DNA of 64,000 nt from NCBI GenBank assembly GCA_963698495.1, contig CAVORB010000018.1, forward strand, positions 1-64,000, written 5' to 3'. The position numbers and the translations under genes were made by a program. Below are positions 35,341 through 44,427 of the stretch, one piece after another. Source of the DNA: CAVORB01 sp963698495 (lineage in GTDB: Bacteria; Pseudomonadota; Gammaproteobacteria; Chromatiales; Chromatiaceae). Positions within the stretch are counted from its first letter, which is position 1. Every line of letters starts with the position of its first letter. The notes under the pieces were generated by a model that was not told the DNA's origin, made no database searches, and was given only the letters and a program-made list of their open reading frames with translations.

Positions 35341-35699
35341 ACACGCTGCCGCTAGCCGTCCGCTCCCCTGAAGCCCATCTCGAGCTCGATATACCGCTGC
35401 ACGCCTACACCGACTCGGATATCCATGTGGCTCAGCTCGTGGGGATCTTGCTCAACGACATTGGAGGATTCGATGGTGAGGTAAGCCATGCCGACATCCT
35501 GCAGGCCTTGGGGATCACGACGGCCGTGCGTGCGGCGATGGCCGAAGCGGCAGCCAAGCAAGGCTCCGATTTCTCCATTGAGTTTCTCGATTCGCAGATC
35601 GTCTCCACTCGTGGGGAGACGATAAGTGCCGCCCGAGCCCAACCTCAGGCTTCTAAGAGGGTCGACCGGGAACAGCGGCCTCTCGCTAGTTGGCGCTGA
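35337..35699 (+). CDS. Unknown small protein, 120 aa
   Basis: ATG overlaps the previous stop by 4 nt. The protein is soluble and acidic in its first 90 residues (HLELDIPLHAYTDSDIHVAQLVGILLNDIGG, LQALGITTAVRAAMAEAAAKQG), with a basic, Gln/Arg-rich tail. No motif recognised. Position in the divergent MerR operon links it to the photolyase/photoprotection set. Confidence 0.65.
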   Translation: MNTLPLAVRSPEAHLELDIPLHAYTDSDIHVAQLVGILLNDIGGFDGEVSHADILQALGITTAVRAAMAEAAAKQGSDFSIEFLDSQIVSTRGETISAARAQPQASKRVDREQRPLASWR

Positions 35700-35750
35700 G
35701 ACTGATCAGCGAGCCCCCACTCACTAAACACACCTAAGAGGCGAAAACTC

Positions 35751-36530
35751 ATGTCCACTCCGATAACCGAACTTCCCTTTGTCGCATCCACCGCAACCGG
35801 AAGCGAAATCAACCGGGTCAAGGCTGCCGCTCCGTTCGCCTGGCTCCGGCACGGACTCGACGACTTCCGCCGCGCGCCCGGATTGAGTCTGCTTTACGGC
35901 CTACTCTTCGCCGGCCTGTGCGCCGGGGTCTTTCTGCTCACTCGTGACATTCCCTGGTTCACTACGGGTTACCTGACCGGGCTCGTCGTCGTCGGTCCTT
36001 TCCTGGCCGCCGGCCTCTATGCCGCCAGCCGCGACATGGAGCTTGGGTCCGGACCGAGCATTACCTCGAGCCTGCGCTTGCTCGTGCAGCGACGGACCTA
36101 TCTCGCGCTGTTTTCGTTGATGCTCGCGCTGGTGATGGCGGCCTGGATCCGCTTCTCGGCACTGCTGTTTGCTCTCAAGTTCAGCACGCTCAAGCCGTCG
36201 GCGGAGGCGTATACGCAGATGCTGAGTAGCAGTGAGGGATGGATCACGCTGAGCTACTTCGTGGGCATCGGCCTCTTGCTGGCCACGGTGGTGTTCGTCA
36301 TCAGCGCCGTCGCGATACCGCTGATCCTCGACAAAGACGTCGATTTCATCACGGCCATGCAGAAAAGCTATCGTGCTGTCGTGGCCAACCCGGGCCCGAT
36401 GCTTGTGTGGGCCGGGCTGATCGTTGCTTTGACGGCAGTCGGCATCGCGACGGCCTTCGTGGGGTTTGCGTTGATCTTCCCTGTTCTCGGATACGCCACT
36501 TGGCACAGCTACCGTGCACTGATCAAGTAG
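35751..36530 (+). CDS. DUF2189 integral membrane protein
   Basis: 259 aa with six TM segments. It starts with a polar N-terminus, then WLRHGLDDFRRAPGLSLLYGLLFAG, a DUF2189 hallmark. TM segments lie at about 43-60, 68-90, 117-145, 163-190 and 210-250. The C-terminal GYATWHSYRALIK motif also fits the family. Function unknown. 51 nt after the 120-aa protein on the same strand. Confidence 0.85.
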   Translation: MSTPITELPFVASTATGSEINRVKAAAPFAWLRHGLDDFRRAPGLSLLYGLLFAGLCAGVFLLTRDIPWFTTGYLTGLVVVGPFLAAGLYAASRDMELGSGPSITSSLRLLVQRRTYLALFSLMLALVMAAWIRFSALLFALKFSTLKPSAEAYTQMLSSSEGWITLSYFVGIGLLLATVVFVISAVAIPLILDKDVDFITAMQKSYRAVVANPGPMLVWAGLIVALTAVGIATAFVGFALIFPVLGYATWHSYRALIK

Positions 36531-36558
36531 CCAGGCACTTGCGCCATGTCTGCTTGTG

Positions 36559-36610
36559 CGCCCGCCGGACGACAAACGGCGGGCGTTCTCGTCCGTAAGG
36601 GAACGCCCGC
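36559..36610 (+). terminator. Overlapping mutually exclusive hairpins
   Basis: CGCCCGCCG (36559-36567) pairs with CGGCGGGCG (36577-36585), and GCGGGCGTTC (36579-36588) pairs with GAACGCCCGC (36601-36610). Both pairings are perfect and share 36579-36585, so they exclude each other. The element sits 29 nt after the DUF2189 stop and 122 nt before the photolyase-renalase gene. No U run follows, so it may be a terminator, an RNA-processing element or an attenuator. Confidence 0.5.
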
Positions 36611-36731
36611 CCGCGAAACACTCAGGCAAGGTGCGCGAGGCAAAACCGATCTAGGCTTGCTCTGGCCGGGTGCGTCGTACACCCCCGCGCAACCGCACTA
36701 AAGGTAAACAAACAATGGGGCGAGGTTTCCG

Positions 36732-39203
36732 ATGAGTCGAACTCCGTACCCGGTCGAGCTCGTTGAGGCTTTGCCGGAGCACTTGAAGGAACGCTGCCGC
36801 CCGCTCAACGACAAACCGACAGAGCCCCGCGGCGAATTCGTCCTGTACTGGATGCATCATGCGGTGCGCGGCCATGAGAACCCGGCCCTGGACGTCGCAA
36901 CCGCTGTCGGGAACCGACTTCGACTGCCGGTTCTCGTTTATCAGGGTCTGGGAGGGAATCACGCCTACGACAACGACCGGCACCACACCTTCATCATGCA
37001 AGGAGCCCGAGATGCTCACCGCGAGTTGCAGGAACGAGGGATGCGGGTCGTCTTCCACCTGGCGCAAAGTGGCGACCGGCCTTCGCCGCTGTGGAAACTG
37101 GCCACCCGTGCCGCAGCGCTGATCGCCGAGGACTTCCCGGCGCCGCCCTTCCCGCGCTGGACGGAGCGTCTGGCCGCCGGTTCGCCCGTTGCCGTGATCG
37201 CTGTCGATTGCTCCTGCATCGTTCCCATGCGCGTCCAGCCCAGGCGGTTCACCAGGGCCTTCGACTTCAGACGGCACAATCAAGACGAATTCCAGAGGCG
37301 GGTGCCGTTGCACTGGGCGGATATCGAACCGGCGCAGCCCGTTTTTTCCGGGGACCCGGGTTTCGAGCCGCTCGATCTGGAGCGAGCAAGTATCTCCGAG
37401 CTTTGCGCCTCCTGCGCCATCGACCATGGCATCCCGCCGGTCGCTCATACTGTAGGCGGTTCGGGCGCGGGATACGCGCGCTGGCAACGTTTTCTCCGGG
37501 CCGGTCTCGGTGGGTACGCGCGTGATCGTAACGACGCGGCAATCGAATGGCCGCGGGGTGTCAGCCGACTCTCCGCTTACATCCACCACGGACAGATCTC
37601 GCCTTTTCGGGTCGCCCGCGAGGCCTGGCAGCATGGCGGCGATGGGGCCAGGAAGTTTCTGGACGAGCTGCTCATCTGGCGCGAGCTTGCGTTCAATTTC
37701 TGCTTCTTCACCGATGATCCCGAGGTTGTGGCGGCCCTGCCCGAGTGGGCGAGGGCAACGCTCCAAGATCATTTAGAGGACCCGCGACCGAAGATTTTCG
37801 ATCCGGAGACGCTCGCCCGATCGCGGTCCGGCGACGACCTCTGGGACCTCGCGCAGACCTCGCTGCGCGTCCACGGCGAGCTGCACAACAATCTGCGCAT
37901 GACCTGGGCCAAGGCGATCGTTCCCTGGCGGCCAGACCCGGCGAGCGCACTCGCGACGCTGGTCGAGCTCAATCACCGCTTTGCGCTGGACGGTTCGGAT
38001 CCGAATTCGTACGGCGGCCTCTTGTGGACGCTCGGTCTGTTCGACCGCCCGTTCCCGGACGCGCCCGTTACGGGAAGGCTGAGGGGCCGATCCACGAAGT
38101 CCCACGCGCGCCGGCTGGATCTGGATCGCTACCGGCGTCGGATCATCCAGCCGAGCACAGGCCGCGTCATGCGCGTGGCCGTCATCGGGGCGGGAATCGC
38201 CGGCCTCACCGCGGCTCGTACCCTGCAGGACCAGGGTCACATGGTCACCGTGTTCGAGAAGTCGCGCGGTCCGGGTGGCCGAGCGGCAACCCGGCGGATC
38301 AACGAGCTCCAGTTCGATCACGGCGCACAGTACTTCACCGCGCGGGACCCCGCCTTTCGGCGAGCGGTGGCGGCCTGGCGCGAACGCGGCCTGGTAATGA
38401 CTTGGCACGGCCGCATCGGCCGCGTGGGCCATGACGGGATCACGCCAGAGGAGTACAAGCAGGAGCGCTTCGTCGGCGTTCCGGCAATGAATGCAATCGG
38501 CAAGCACCTGGCGGAGGACTTGACGATCCACACCGGCGTGCGTGTCGCTCCGCCGCAGCGGTCCCATGGCGAGTGGAGATTGCGGAGCGAGACCGGTGAG
38601 ACGCTCGGAGGCTTCGATCTGCTCGTGGTTGCCGTTCCGGCGCCGCAGGCCCACGCGCTGCTGACCTCCGGCGCTCCCAAACTCGCCGCACGGGTGGCAT
38701 CCATCCGGTACGCGCCGGCTTGGACCCTGTTGCTCGCCTTCGACACCGAATACACACTGCCTTACGACGGCCTCTTCTTCGATGGCGACGAGATCGGTTG
38801 GGCGGCGCGCGACGGCAGCAAGCCGGGTCGATCGGGGAACACCTGGGTCATTCATGCTGCACCGGCGTGGACGCGCACGCGGTGCGACGAGCCGACAGAA
38901 GCAGTCGCCAGGGAGCTGCGTGAGGCATTTGCCGACAGGGTCGAATTGGACAGGACCGACCTTGTTGCGCAGACCGCGCACCTCTGGCGCTATTCGCTGG
39001 TCGAGAATCCACTCGAGGCAGGCGCCCTTTGGGATCCCGATCTCGGGCTTGGCCTGTGCGGCGATTGGTGTCAGGGCGCGCGCATCGAGGGTGCCTTCCT
39101 GAGCGGGCAGGCAGTCGCCGGACGGATACTCGGCTACCTGGCCGAGTTCAGCGCGAGCAAGTTCGAAACGGTGGCCCCGGCACGCGTCGCCGACACAGCG
39201 TAG
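36732..39203 (+). CDS. Class II-like photolyase fused to renalase-like FAD oxidoreductase
   Basis: 823 aa. Residues 1-470 are photolyase-like: VLYWMHHAVRGHENPAL (alpha/beta antenna domain), WRELAFNFCFF, and the RVHGELHNNLRMTWAKAIVPW block that resembles the FAD-binding region of class II CPD photolyases. At residue 480 a second flavoprotein begins with MRVAVIGAGIAGLTAARTL and EKSRGPGGRAATRR, the dinucleotide-binding start of renalase-like NAD(P)/FAD amine oxidoreductases; its C-terminus has LGLCGDWCQGARIEGAFLSG. The ATG at 38169 (codon 480) has no good ribosome site, so one fused polypeptide is more likely than two genes. GAGG precedes the ATG at 36732. It may repair DNA and use the second flavin domain to reduce or oxidise a partner. 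Confidence 0.85.
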   Translation: MSRTPYPVELVEALPEHLKERCRPLNDKPTEPRGEFVLYWMHHAVRGHENPALDVATAVGNRLRLPVLVYQGLGGNHAYDNDRHHTFIMQGARDAHRELQERGMRVVFHLAQSGDRPSPLWKLATRAAALIAEDFPAPPFPRWTERLAAGSPVAVIAVDCSCIVPMRVQPRRFTRAFDFRRHNQDEFQRRVPLHWADIEPAQPVFSGDPGFEPLDLERASISELCASCAIDHGIPPVAHTVGGSGAGYARWQRFLRAGLGGYARDRNDAAIEWPRGVSRLSAYIHHGQISPFRVAREAWQHGGDGARKFLDELLIWRELAFNFCFFTDDPEVVAALPEWARATLQDHLEDPRPKIFDPETLARSRSGDDLWDLAQTSLRVHGELHNNLRMTWAKAIVPWRPDPASALATLVELNHRFALDGSDPNSYGGLLWTLGLFDRPFPDAPVTGRLRGRSTKSHARRLDLDRYRRRIIQPSTGRVMRVAVIGAGIAGLTAARTLQDQGHMVTVFEKSRGPGGRAATRRINELQFDHGAQYFTARDPAFRRAVAAWRERGLVMTWHGRIGRVGHDGITPEEYKQERFVGVPAMNAIGKHLAEDLTIHTGVRVAPPQRSHGEWRLRSETGETLGGFDLLVVAVPAPQAHALLTSGAPKLAARVASIRYAPAWTLLLAFDTEYTLPYDGLFFDGDEIGWAARDGSKPGRSGNTWVIHAAPAWTRTRCDEPTEAVARELREAFADRVELDRTDLVAQTAHLWRYSLVENPLEAGALWDPDLGLGLCGDWCQGARIEGAFLSGQAVAGRILGYLAEFSASKFETVAPARVADTA

Positions 39204-39270
39204 CCGTGGCACGCGAAACTGATAACCGCCGCACCCAACTCCAGAGAAATGCCGAACGGAGGTCAATGAA

Positions 39271-39820
39271 ATGCAATCCGACGATGACCGGCTCGCCGAA
39301 CGTCTCTGGCGGCACCGTGGCCAAACCCGGCCCGCATTCGCGATCGAGCCGCGCCAGGATCAGGAATCCGTTTGGGACTACCCACGCCCACCGATACTTG
39401 TGCGGGACCCACGCCTGATCGATGTGCGCGCGGGCGAGGTCGTGGTCGCGAGCACCCGGCGGTCCGTGCGCATCCTCGAGACAGCCAGTCCGCCGACTTT
39501 CTACTTGCCACGGGAGGATGTCCACATGGATCTGCTACGACCTGCGGTCGGAGGGACGTTCTGCGAATGGAAAGGACAAGCCAGCTACTTCGACGCAATC
39601 ATCGGGGATGAAGTCATCGAGAAAGCGGCCTGGACATACGAGCGGCCTTTCCCTGCATTCGCCGAGATCGCGGGGCATATCAGCTTCTACCCAGGGCGGA
39701 TCGACTGTTACGTCGATGGCGGCCGCGTCCGGACCACAGGTTGGCGGATTCTACGGCGGCTGGATCACTGACGAAATCGTCGGCCCCTTCAAGGGCGAGC
39801 CGGGAACGGGAAGCTGGTGA
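39271..39820 (+). pseudogene. DUF427 family protein with C-terminal frameshift
   Basis: The ATG at 39271 (GGAGG 9 nt upstream) starts two DUF427-like halves; the core has TFYLPREDVHMDLLRP, FCEWKGQASYFD and AWTYERPFPAFAEIAGHISFYPGRIDCYVDGG. Around 39730 the frame changes: in frame 1 it reads RVRTTGW, in the next frame GPQVGGFYGGWITDEIVGPFKGEPGTGSW, the conserved DUF427 end. One extra A in cggaccacag explains it. As is, frame 1 ends at 39771 with a false tail. It lies 67 nt after the fusion gene. Confidence 0.8.
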
Positions 39821-40278
39821 TGCGGCGTCAACTGATCCTTGGATTTGTCCTGTTCTGCGGGGCGGCAGGTCATGCGCCGGCATATGATCTGAGTCAGCAC
39901 GAGTGGAGGCATCGACTGCTGTTCCTGGTGGCGCCTGAAGCCGAGGATGCGGATCTCAAAATGCGGCAACGCGAAATTGCGATACGACCTGAGGCCGTGC
40001 TCGATCGCGATGTCCTCGTGTTCCAGCTTCTTCCTGACCAGGGGTCCCTCGGAGAAACCGCGCTGTCTGCGGAAGCCGTGCGAGACTTGCGCACGCAGCT
40101 GGGTGTGGCCGCAGACGACCGCCTCGTGATCCTGATCGGCAAGGACGGGGGGATCAAAAGGCGAGCCGAGCTGGATATCGATCTGCGCGAAATCTTCCTG
40201 CAGATCGACGCCATGCCGATGCGGCGCGAAGAGATGCGCACCAAGTCGGAGGCAGGCGTTCCCGTGACATTACCCTGA
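39820..40278 (+). CDS. Exported DUF4174 domain protein
   Basis: 152 aa. Residues 1-23 are a signal peptide (LILGFVLFCGAAGHAPA). The DUF4174 domain covers the rest (LSQHEWRHRLLFLVAP, VFQLLPDQG, RLVILIGKDGGIKRR, LFLQIDAMPMRREEM region). An in-frame GTG at 39817 overlaps the DUF427 stop. The domain resembles a thioredoxin-like fold without the CxxC pair. Last gene of the plus operon. Confidence 0.8.
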   Translation: MRRQLILGFVLFCGAAGHAPAYDLSQHEWRHRLLFLVAPEAEDADLKMRQREIAIRPEAVLDRDVLVFQLLPDQGSLGETALSAEAVRDLRTQLGVAADDRLVILIGKDGGIKRRAELDIDLREIFLQIDAMPMRREEMRTKSEAGVPVTLP

Positions 40279-40622
40279 TCGCTACGGATCTATCGCTCCA
40301 GAAAAATTTGATGCATTCCAGCAGTATCGAAAGGGGCATAGTCCTATGATGGCGTCATCCATACGATGTGATCGCACCCGAGATTGAATCGTGTCGAACC
40401 TTCGGCGGCCGCACTGCTCGCTCGACCTCGTCTTATGCCACTCCACGCGGCCTTCAGGAATGGGAGCTTTGCATCATCAAGAAGTTCGTATATTCGGACG
40501 AACCCGCCGGTGAGGTGACGGGCTGCCGTTCGCAAGCCGCCGCCCCATAAGGCTTCGGAACCAGGAGCACATGAGGGACTTGGCCGATACTCGAATCGGC
40601 CAACTTGGAGGACGGGCACGCA
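40279..40622. other. Convergent spacer
   Basis: 344 bp between two 3' ends. No gene is recognised. Confidence 0.4.
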
Positions 40623-41585
40623 CTATCGGCTGGGGGCTCGCCGGAGTGTCTCGGAGGGGGCCTCGCCGAACGCACGCCGATAGTCCGCGGCGAAGTGGCC
40701 GAGATGCCAGAAGCCGAGCGCGGCGGATGCGTCCCCGACCGTTTCCTCGCCTTGATCCGCGCGGAGCAGCCGGTTGCGCACGGCGGCGAGGCGGCGCGCT
40801 TTCAGGAAGGCGGCGGGCGTGAGGCCGAACCGTTCTCGGAACGCGTACTGGAGCGTCCGCTCGCCAACCCGGCCGATTTCGCACAACCTGGAGGATGACA
40901 GATCCCACCAGTCCCCCTGCTCGATGCGCTCCAGGCAACGCCGCATCGCCAGGTCCCTGTCGCGCATCGAAGGGCCGGGCCGAGTGCGATCGACCATGGC
41001 TGTCTGCCAGGCGACAACCAGATCCTCCACCAAGCGTCGGGCCGCGGGAGATCCGCCGGATCCGGCCGTGGTTCTGAGTGAGTGAAGCCCCTGACGTAGT
41101 GAGACGAGGCGACTCGGGGCCGGACGAAAGGTCTCCGCACGCAGGCGTTTTGGCGGCAGCACCAACCCAAAGCGTTCGCAGACGGCGGCGACAGTTTCCT
41201 CTGTCACGGAAATGGTGAAGACCTCGAAGTCGGGACCGGAGATGCTGTGCAGCTCGCTTCCGACAGGAAATACCAGCACGGTAGTGGAGTCCACGTCCCG
41301 TCCGCGCCACCAGAGACGGCGCATACGCGGCGCGAGCACGACGAAGGTATAGGCGCCGGCCGGGGGCGCACCTCTCTGCTCGATGGTTGTGGAGATCCTG
41401 CCGTACCCGACTTCGCACAGCCTGTAGCGCCGCTGGTCGATCACGCCTACGCGTTCCAATCCCTTCGCCGCCCCGAGCGGCTGGAAGTCCAGATCCCACG
41501 AGCGCACGGTGTCGCACATCTGCTCGACATCGGCGAACTCGGCCCTGAGCAGCTGGACCGGTAGTTGAGAGATTAGCTGTGCCAT
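40623..41585 (-). CDS. AraC-family regulator divergent from sulfatase operon
   Basis: 320 aa. The C-terminus is a standard AraC HTH domain (DLSSSRLCEIGRVGERTLQYAFRERFGLTPAAFLKARRL and GDASAALGFWHLGHFAADYRRAFGEAPSETL). The N-terminal cupin-like part has ISGPDFEVFTISVTEE, resembling EutR/FeaR-type regulators. It reads away from the sulfatase operon, with its ATG about 150 bp from the sulfatase ATG, so it probably controls that operon. Confidence 0.88.
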   Translation of the reverse strand: MAQLISQLPVQLLRAEFADVEQMCDTVRSWDLDFQPLGAAKGLERVGVIDQRRYRLCEVGYGRISTTIEQRGAPPAGAYTFVVLAPRMRRLWWRGRDVDSTTVLVFPVGSELHSISGPDFEVFTISVTEETVAAVCERFGLVLPPKRLRAETFRPAPSRLVSLRQGLHSLRTTAGSGGSPAARRLVEDLVVAWQTAMVDRTRPGPSMRDRDLAMRRCLERIEQGDWWDLSSSRLCEIGRVGERTLQYAFRERFGLTPAAFLKARRLAAVRNRLLRADQGEETVGDASAALGFWHLGHFAADYRRAFGEAPSETLRRAPSR

Positions 41586-41587
41586 TT

Positions 41588-41609
41588 TCCGAAAGTTGCG
41601 GTTTTCGGA
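41588..41609. promoter_or_regulatory. Inverted repeat TCCGAA-N10-TTCGGA upstream of araC
   Basis: Perfect 6-bp arms (41588-41593, 41604-41609) with a 10-nt spacer lie just upstream of the araC start codon in the divergent region. Candidate operator, based on position only. Confidence 0.35.
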
Positions 41610-41735
41610 TCACGCTTCAACCGACTGATCCCTAGTCTATGCGTTCCAAACGGGCTCTGTCATCGGGGCACGGCTGCTCGTCGACGCCCGGTAGAGACCG
41701 AGTCCGTGGACAACCAACGCTGGAGGTTCCCAAGC

Positions 41736-43481
41736 ATGGCGAAGACATCGAAACACCGCTTGAAGCGCTGCACCGCGGCAGCGACGCTCCTCGGTTGCGC
41801 GGCTTTGCCCGCCATGGCCGAAAACCAGATCGTCCACGACGCCGAGTACTACGTGCTCGAGGCCCAGCACGGCGAGCGTTGGGCCGCGGAGGATAAGACA
41901 CTCGACCAGAAGCTGTTGGAACTGCGTGAGAAGTACGGCCGACCGCCGAACATCATCCACATCATGTGGGACGACACCGCCTTCGGCGACGTCGGCATCC
42001 CCGAGCTGCAAAAGGTGCGCGGACTGGAGACGCCGAACATCAACCGAATGGCCGAGGACGGCATCCTGTTCACCCGCATGTACACCGAGGTCGGCTGCAC
42101 ACCCAGCCGCGCGGCATCGGCAACCGGCCGCCATCCCGTGCGCAACGGCATGTATAACATCGGCATGCTGCTGGAGAGTCACGGCATCCGCGACGAGGAG
42201 GTCACCATCGCCGAGGTGCTCTCGGAGGCGGGCTATGCGACCGCCTTCCACGGCAAGTGGCACCTCGGCGACATCGAGCAGAGCTACCCGCACAACCAGG
42301 GCTTCGACGAGGCCTTCTTCACCGGCTACAACCAGATCCTGTCGCTCTGGACACGAGTCGGCGAGGGTGCGAATGCCACCATGGGGCTCTACGAGGACGT
42401 GCTGCCCGAAGACCCGTACAAGCTCGACGACACCTTTGTCACCAAAGGCTGGATCCAGGTCGCGGAGGGCGTCAAGGGCGACCAGGCCCGGCAATGGGGC
42501 GACAACAGCTACGAGAACTACCTCAAGATCGATCCCGAGGCCCAGCGCCGAACGCTGGAGTTCATCGAGCGCCAGGCCAAGGCCGGCAAGCCTTTCTACG
42601 TCGCCAACTGGCCGATGATGGCGAGCTTCCTCCCGAACCCGCCCCAGAAGTGCTCGGTGTCTCGCAGCCTCCTGCAGAATGGCCTGCAGTGCAACGTCGA
42701 CCCCTTCATCGGTGCGGTGATGGCCAAGCTCGAGGAGTTGGGCATCGCAGAAAACACAATCGTCATCGCGATGGCCGACAACGGCCCAATGTCGCACAAC
42801 CCGCCACCGGGGACCGGCTTCACCGAGACCATCTTCCGCGGCGGCAAGGGCGACTTCCTGGAAGGCGGGGCGCGCGTGCCGGCCTTCGCCTGGTGGCCCG
42901 GCGTGATCGGCCCCGGGCAGATCGTCGGCGACATCATCCACGAGACCGATCTGTTCACCACCTTCGCCCGACTCGGTGGCGCTACACAGTACGTCCCGAC
43001 CGATCGGATCATCGACGGTGTCGACCAGACCGCGCTGCTGCTGAACGGCGACACCCACAGCCGGCGTGACTACGTCTTCATCTACGCCGGTCCGAAGCTG
43101 GGCGCTACGGTGAAGGGCAACTACAAGCGCCACTGGATCTCGCCGGACCCGGCCGGCGAGGCAAGCGGTATCCCGGCCGCGTTCTACTTTCTGCCGTCGG
43201 ATACGCGCGAGCGCAAGCCGATGCTGACGAACCTGATCCATCTCAAGCGGCCGTTCAACCGAATGCTCCTTCGCCACGAACTGTGGAAGCAGAAGTACCC
43301 GGATAGCCCTGAGCTCCATGGGATGCCCTGGACCGGCTTGGTCAATCCATCCCCGGAGATCCAGGCCCTGGCAAAGCCGCAGATCGACCTCTCGAAGCTG
43401 CCGTTCGATCCGCTGGAGTATGTGGAGCACCTGGATGAGCTGCCCTTCGAGCCGGCCATGGACCCGGACCTGGGACAGTAA
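41736..43481 (+). CDS. Exported arylsulfatase-type sulfatase
   Basis: 581 aa. Signal peptide residues 1-28 (AATLLGCAALPAMAEN). Alkaline-phosphatase-superfamily sulfatase with NIIHIMWDD (metal site), CTPSRAASATGRHP (CxPxR, where Cys becomes formylglycine), AFHGKWHLGD and MADNGPMS. ATG 41736 is chosen because GGAGG lies 9 nt upstream; an upstream GTG (41706) lacks a good site. It should hydrolyse sulfate esters in the periplasm. Maturation needs a formylglycine-generating or anSME enzyme, which is not in this window. First gene of an operon with a beta-barrel, a phosphatase and a Tat-exported binding protein. Confidence 0.9.
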   Translation: MAKTSKHRLKRCTAAATLLGCAALPAMAENQIVHDAEYYVLEAQHGERWAAEDKTLDQKLLELREKYGRPPNIIHIMWDDTAFGDVGIPELQKVRGLETPNINRMAEDGILFTRMYTEVGCTPSRAASATGRHPVRNGMYNIGMLLESHGIRDEEVTIAEVLSEAGYATAFHGKWHLGDIEQSYPHNQGFDEAFFTGYNQILSLWTRVGEGANATMGLYEDVLPEDPYKLDDTFVTKGWIQVAEGVKGDQARQWGDNSYENYLKIDPEAQRRTLEFIERQAKAGKPFYVANWPMMASFLPNPPQKCSVSRSLLQNGLQCNVDPFIGAVMAKLEELGIAENTIVIAMADNGPMSHNPPPGTGFTETIFRGGKGDFLEGGARVPAFAWWPGVIGPGQIVGDIIHETDLFTTFARLGGATQYVPTDRIIDGVDQTALLLNGDTHSRRDYVFIYAGPKLGATVKGNYKRHWISPDPAGEASGIPAAFYFLPSDTRERKPMLTNLIHLKRPFNRMLLRHELWKQKYPDSPELHGMPWTGLVNPSPEIQALAKPQIDLSKLPFDPLEYVEHLDELPFEPAMDPDLGQ

Positions 43482-43485
43482 GCCT

Positions 43486-44351
43486 ATGGGTGCGTCCAGG
43501 CGGATCTCGCTGTTCGCGGCGCTCCTGACGCTGGCGGCGGCCATCGGGCCGCCGCCGGTGCTCGCCGACGGGGAGCAGGACCTCGCCAAGCAATCCCAGA
43601 ATCCGGTGGGCGACGTCGTCAGCCTGCCGTTCGAGAACAATGTGCTCTTCGGCATCGGGCCATCCGACTCACACGCCTACCTGCTCAATCTGAAGCCGGT
43701 CTATCCGCGTCCGCCTCGGTAAGCTGAACCTGATCAATCGGCTCATCCTGCCGGTCATCTACGCGGAGGGGCAGGACGTCGACGTTGATGGAGGAGCAGA
43801 GCCAGTTGCTCGGGTTCGGCGGTGAGACTGCGCTGGGCAACGGCAGCGCCTTCGGCCTCGGCGACACCACCTACCAGGCCTTCTTCTCGCCGGCAAGGCC
43901 GGGGAAGCTGATCTGGGGCGTCGGCCCCGCGTTCGTGTTCCCCACCGCCACCGAGAGCCGTTTCGCGAGCGACAAATGGTCCGCGGGCATCTCCGCGGTC
44001 GCCCTGGCCATGCCGGGCCGATGGGTGGTCGGCATGCTCGTGCAGAACGTCTGGTCGGTCGCCGGCGATGGCAGCGCGGAGGACGTCAACAGCTTCATGG
44101 TGCAGCCCTTCGCCAACTACAACATGGACGGGGGCTGGTACCTGAACACGTCACCGGTGATTACGGCGAACTGGGAGGCCGACAGCGGCGATCGATGGAC
44201 CGTGCCCTTGGGTCTTGGGATCGGCCGGCTCGTCCGGCACGGCACCCAGCCCGTCGACTACCGCCTGGCCGCCTACTCGAACGTGGTGCGACCCAGGTTC
44301 GCGTCGGACTGGAGCCTTCAGCTGACCATCAAGCTGCTTTTCCCAAAGTAG
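43486..44351 (+). pseudogene. Outer-membrane beta-barrel (transporter-like) protein, two frameshifts
   Basis: ATG at 43486 starts a signal peptide (LFAALLTLAAAIGPPPVLADG) and QNPVGDVVSLPFENN, typical of a family of short transporter-like barrels of about 280 aa. The frame breaks near 43705 (after KPVYP), continues as LGKLNLINRLILPVIY in a second frame, and from about 43785 the rest (GNGSAFGLGDTTYQAFFSPARPGKLIWGVGPAFVFPTAT to LTIKLLFPK) lies in a third. Two indels in 80 bp suggest true decay or a poor local sequence. It is 5 nt after the sulfatase, so it belongs to that operon. Confidence 0.8.
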
Positions 44352-44427
44352 GTACCCGCAGAGAAAAGACCGCTCGGGACCCGGTCCCGGTCCCTTCCGC
44401 CGCGCTGAAACCAAAAGGTCCGTTCAT

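Noticed and set aside
38169..39203. Separate renalase-like gene starting at internal ATG 38169
   Set aside because: No ribosome binding site at this ATG, and the frame is continuous with the photolyase half; a fusion is simpler. An internal start is not fully excluded.
41637..43655. 672-codon minus-strand open frame
   Set aside because: Antisense to the clearly real sulfatase gene; no family features.
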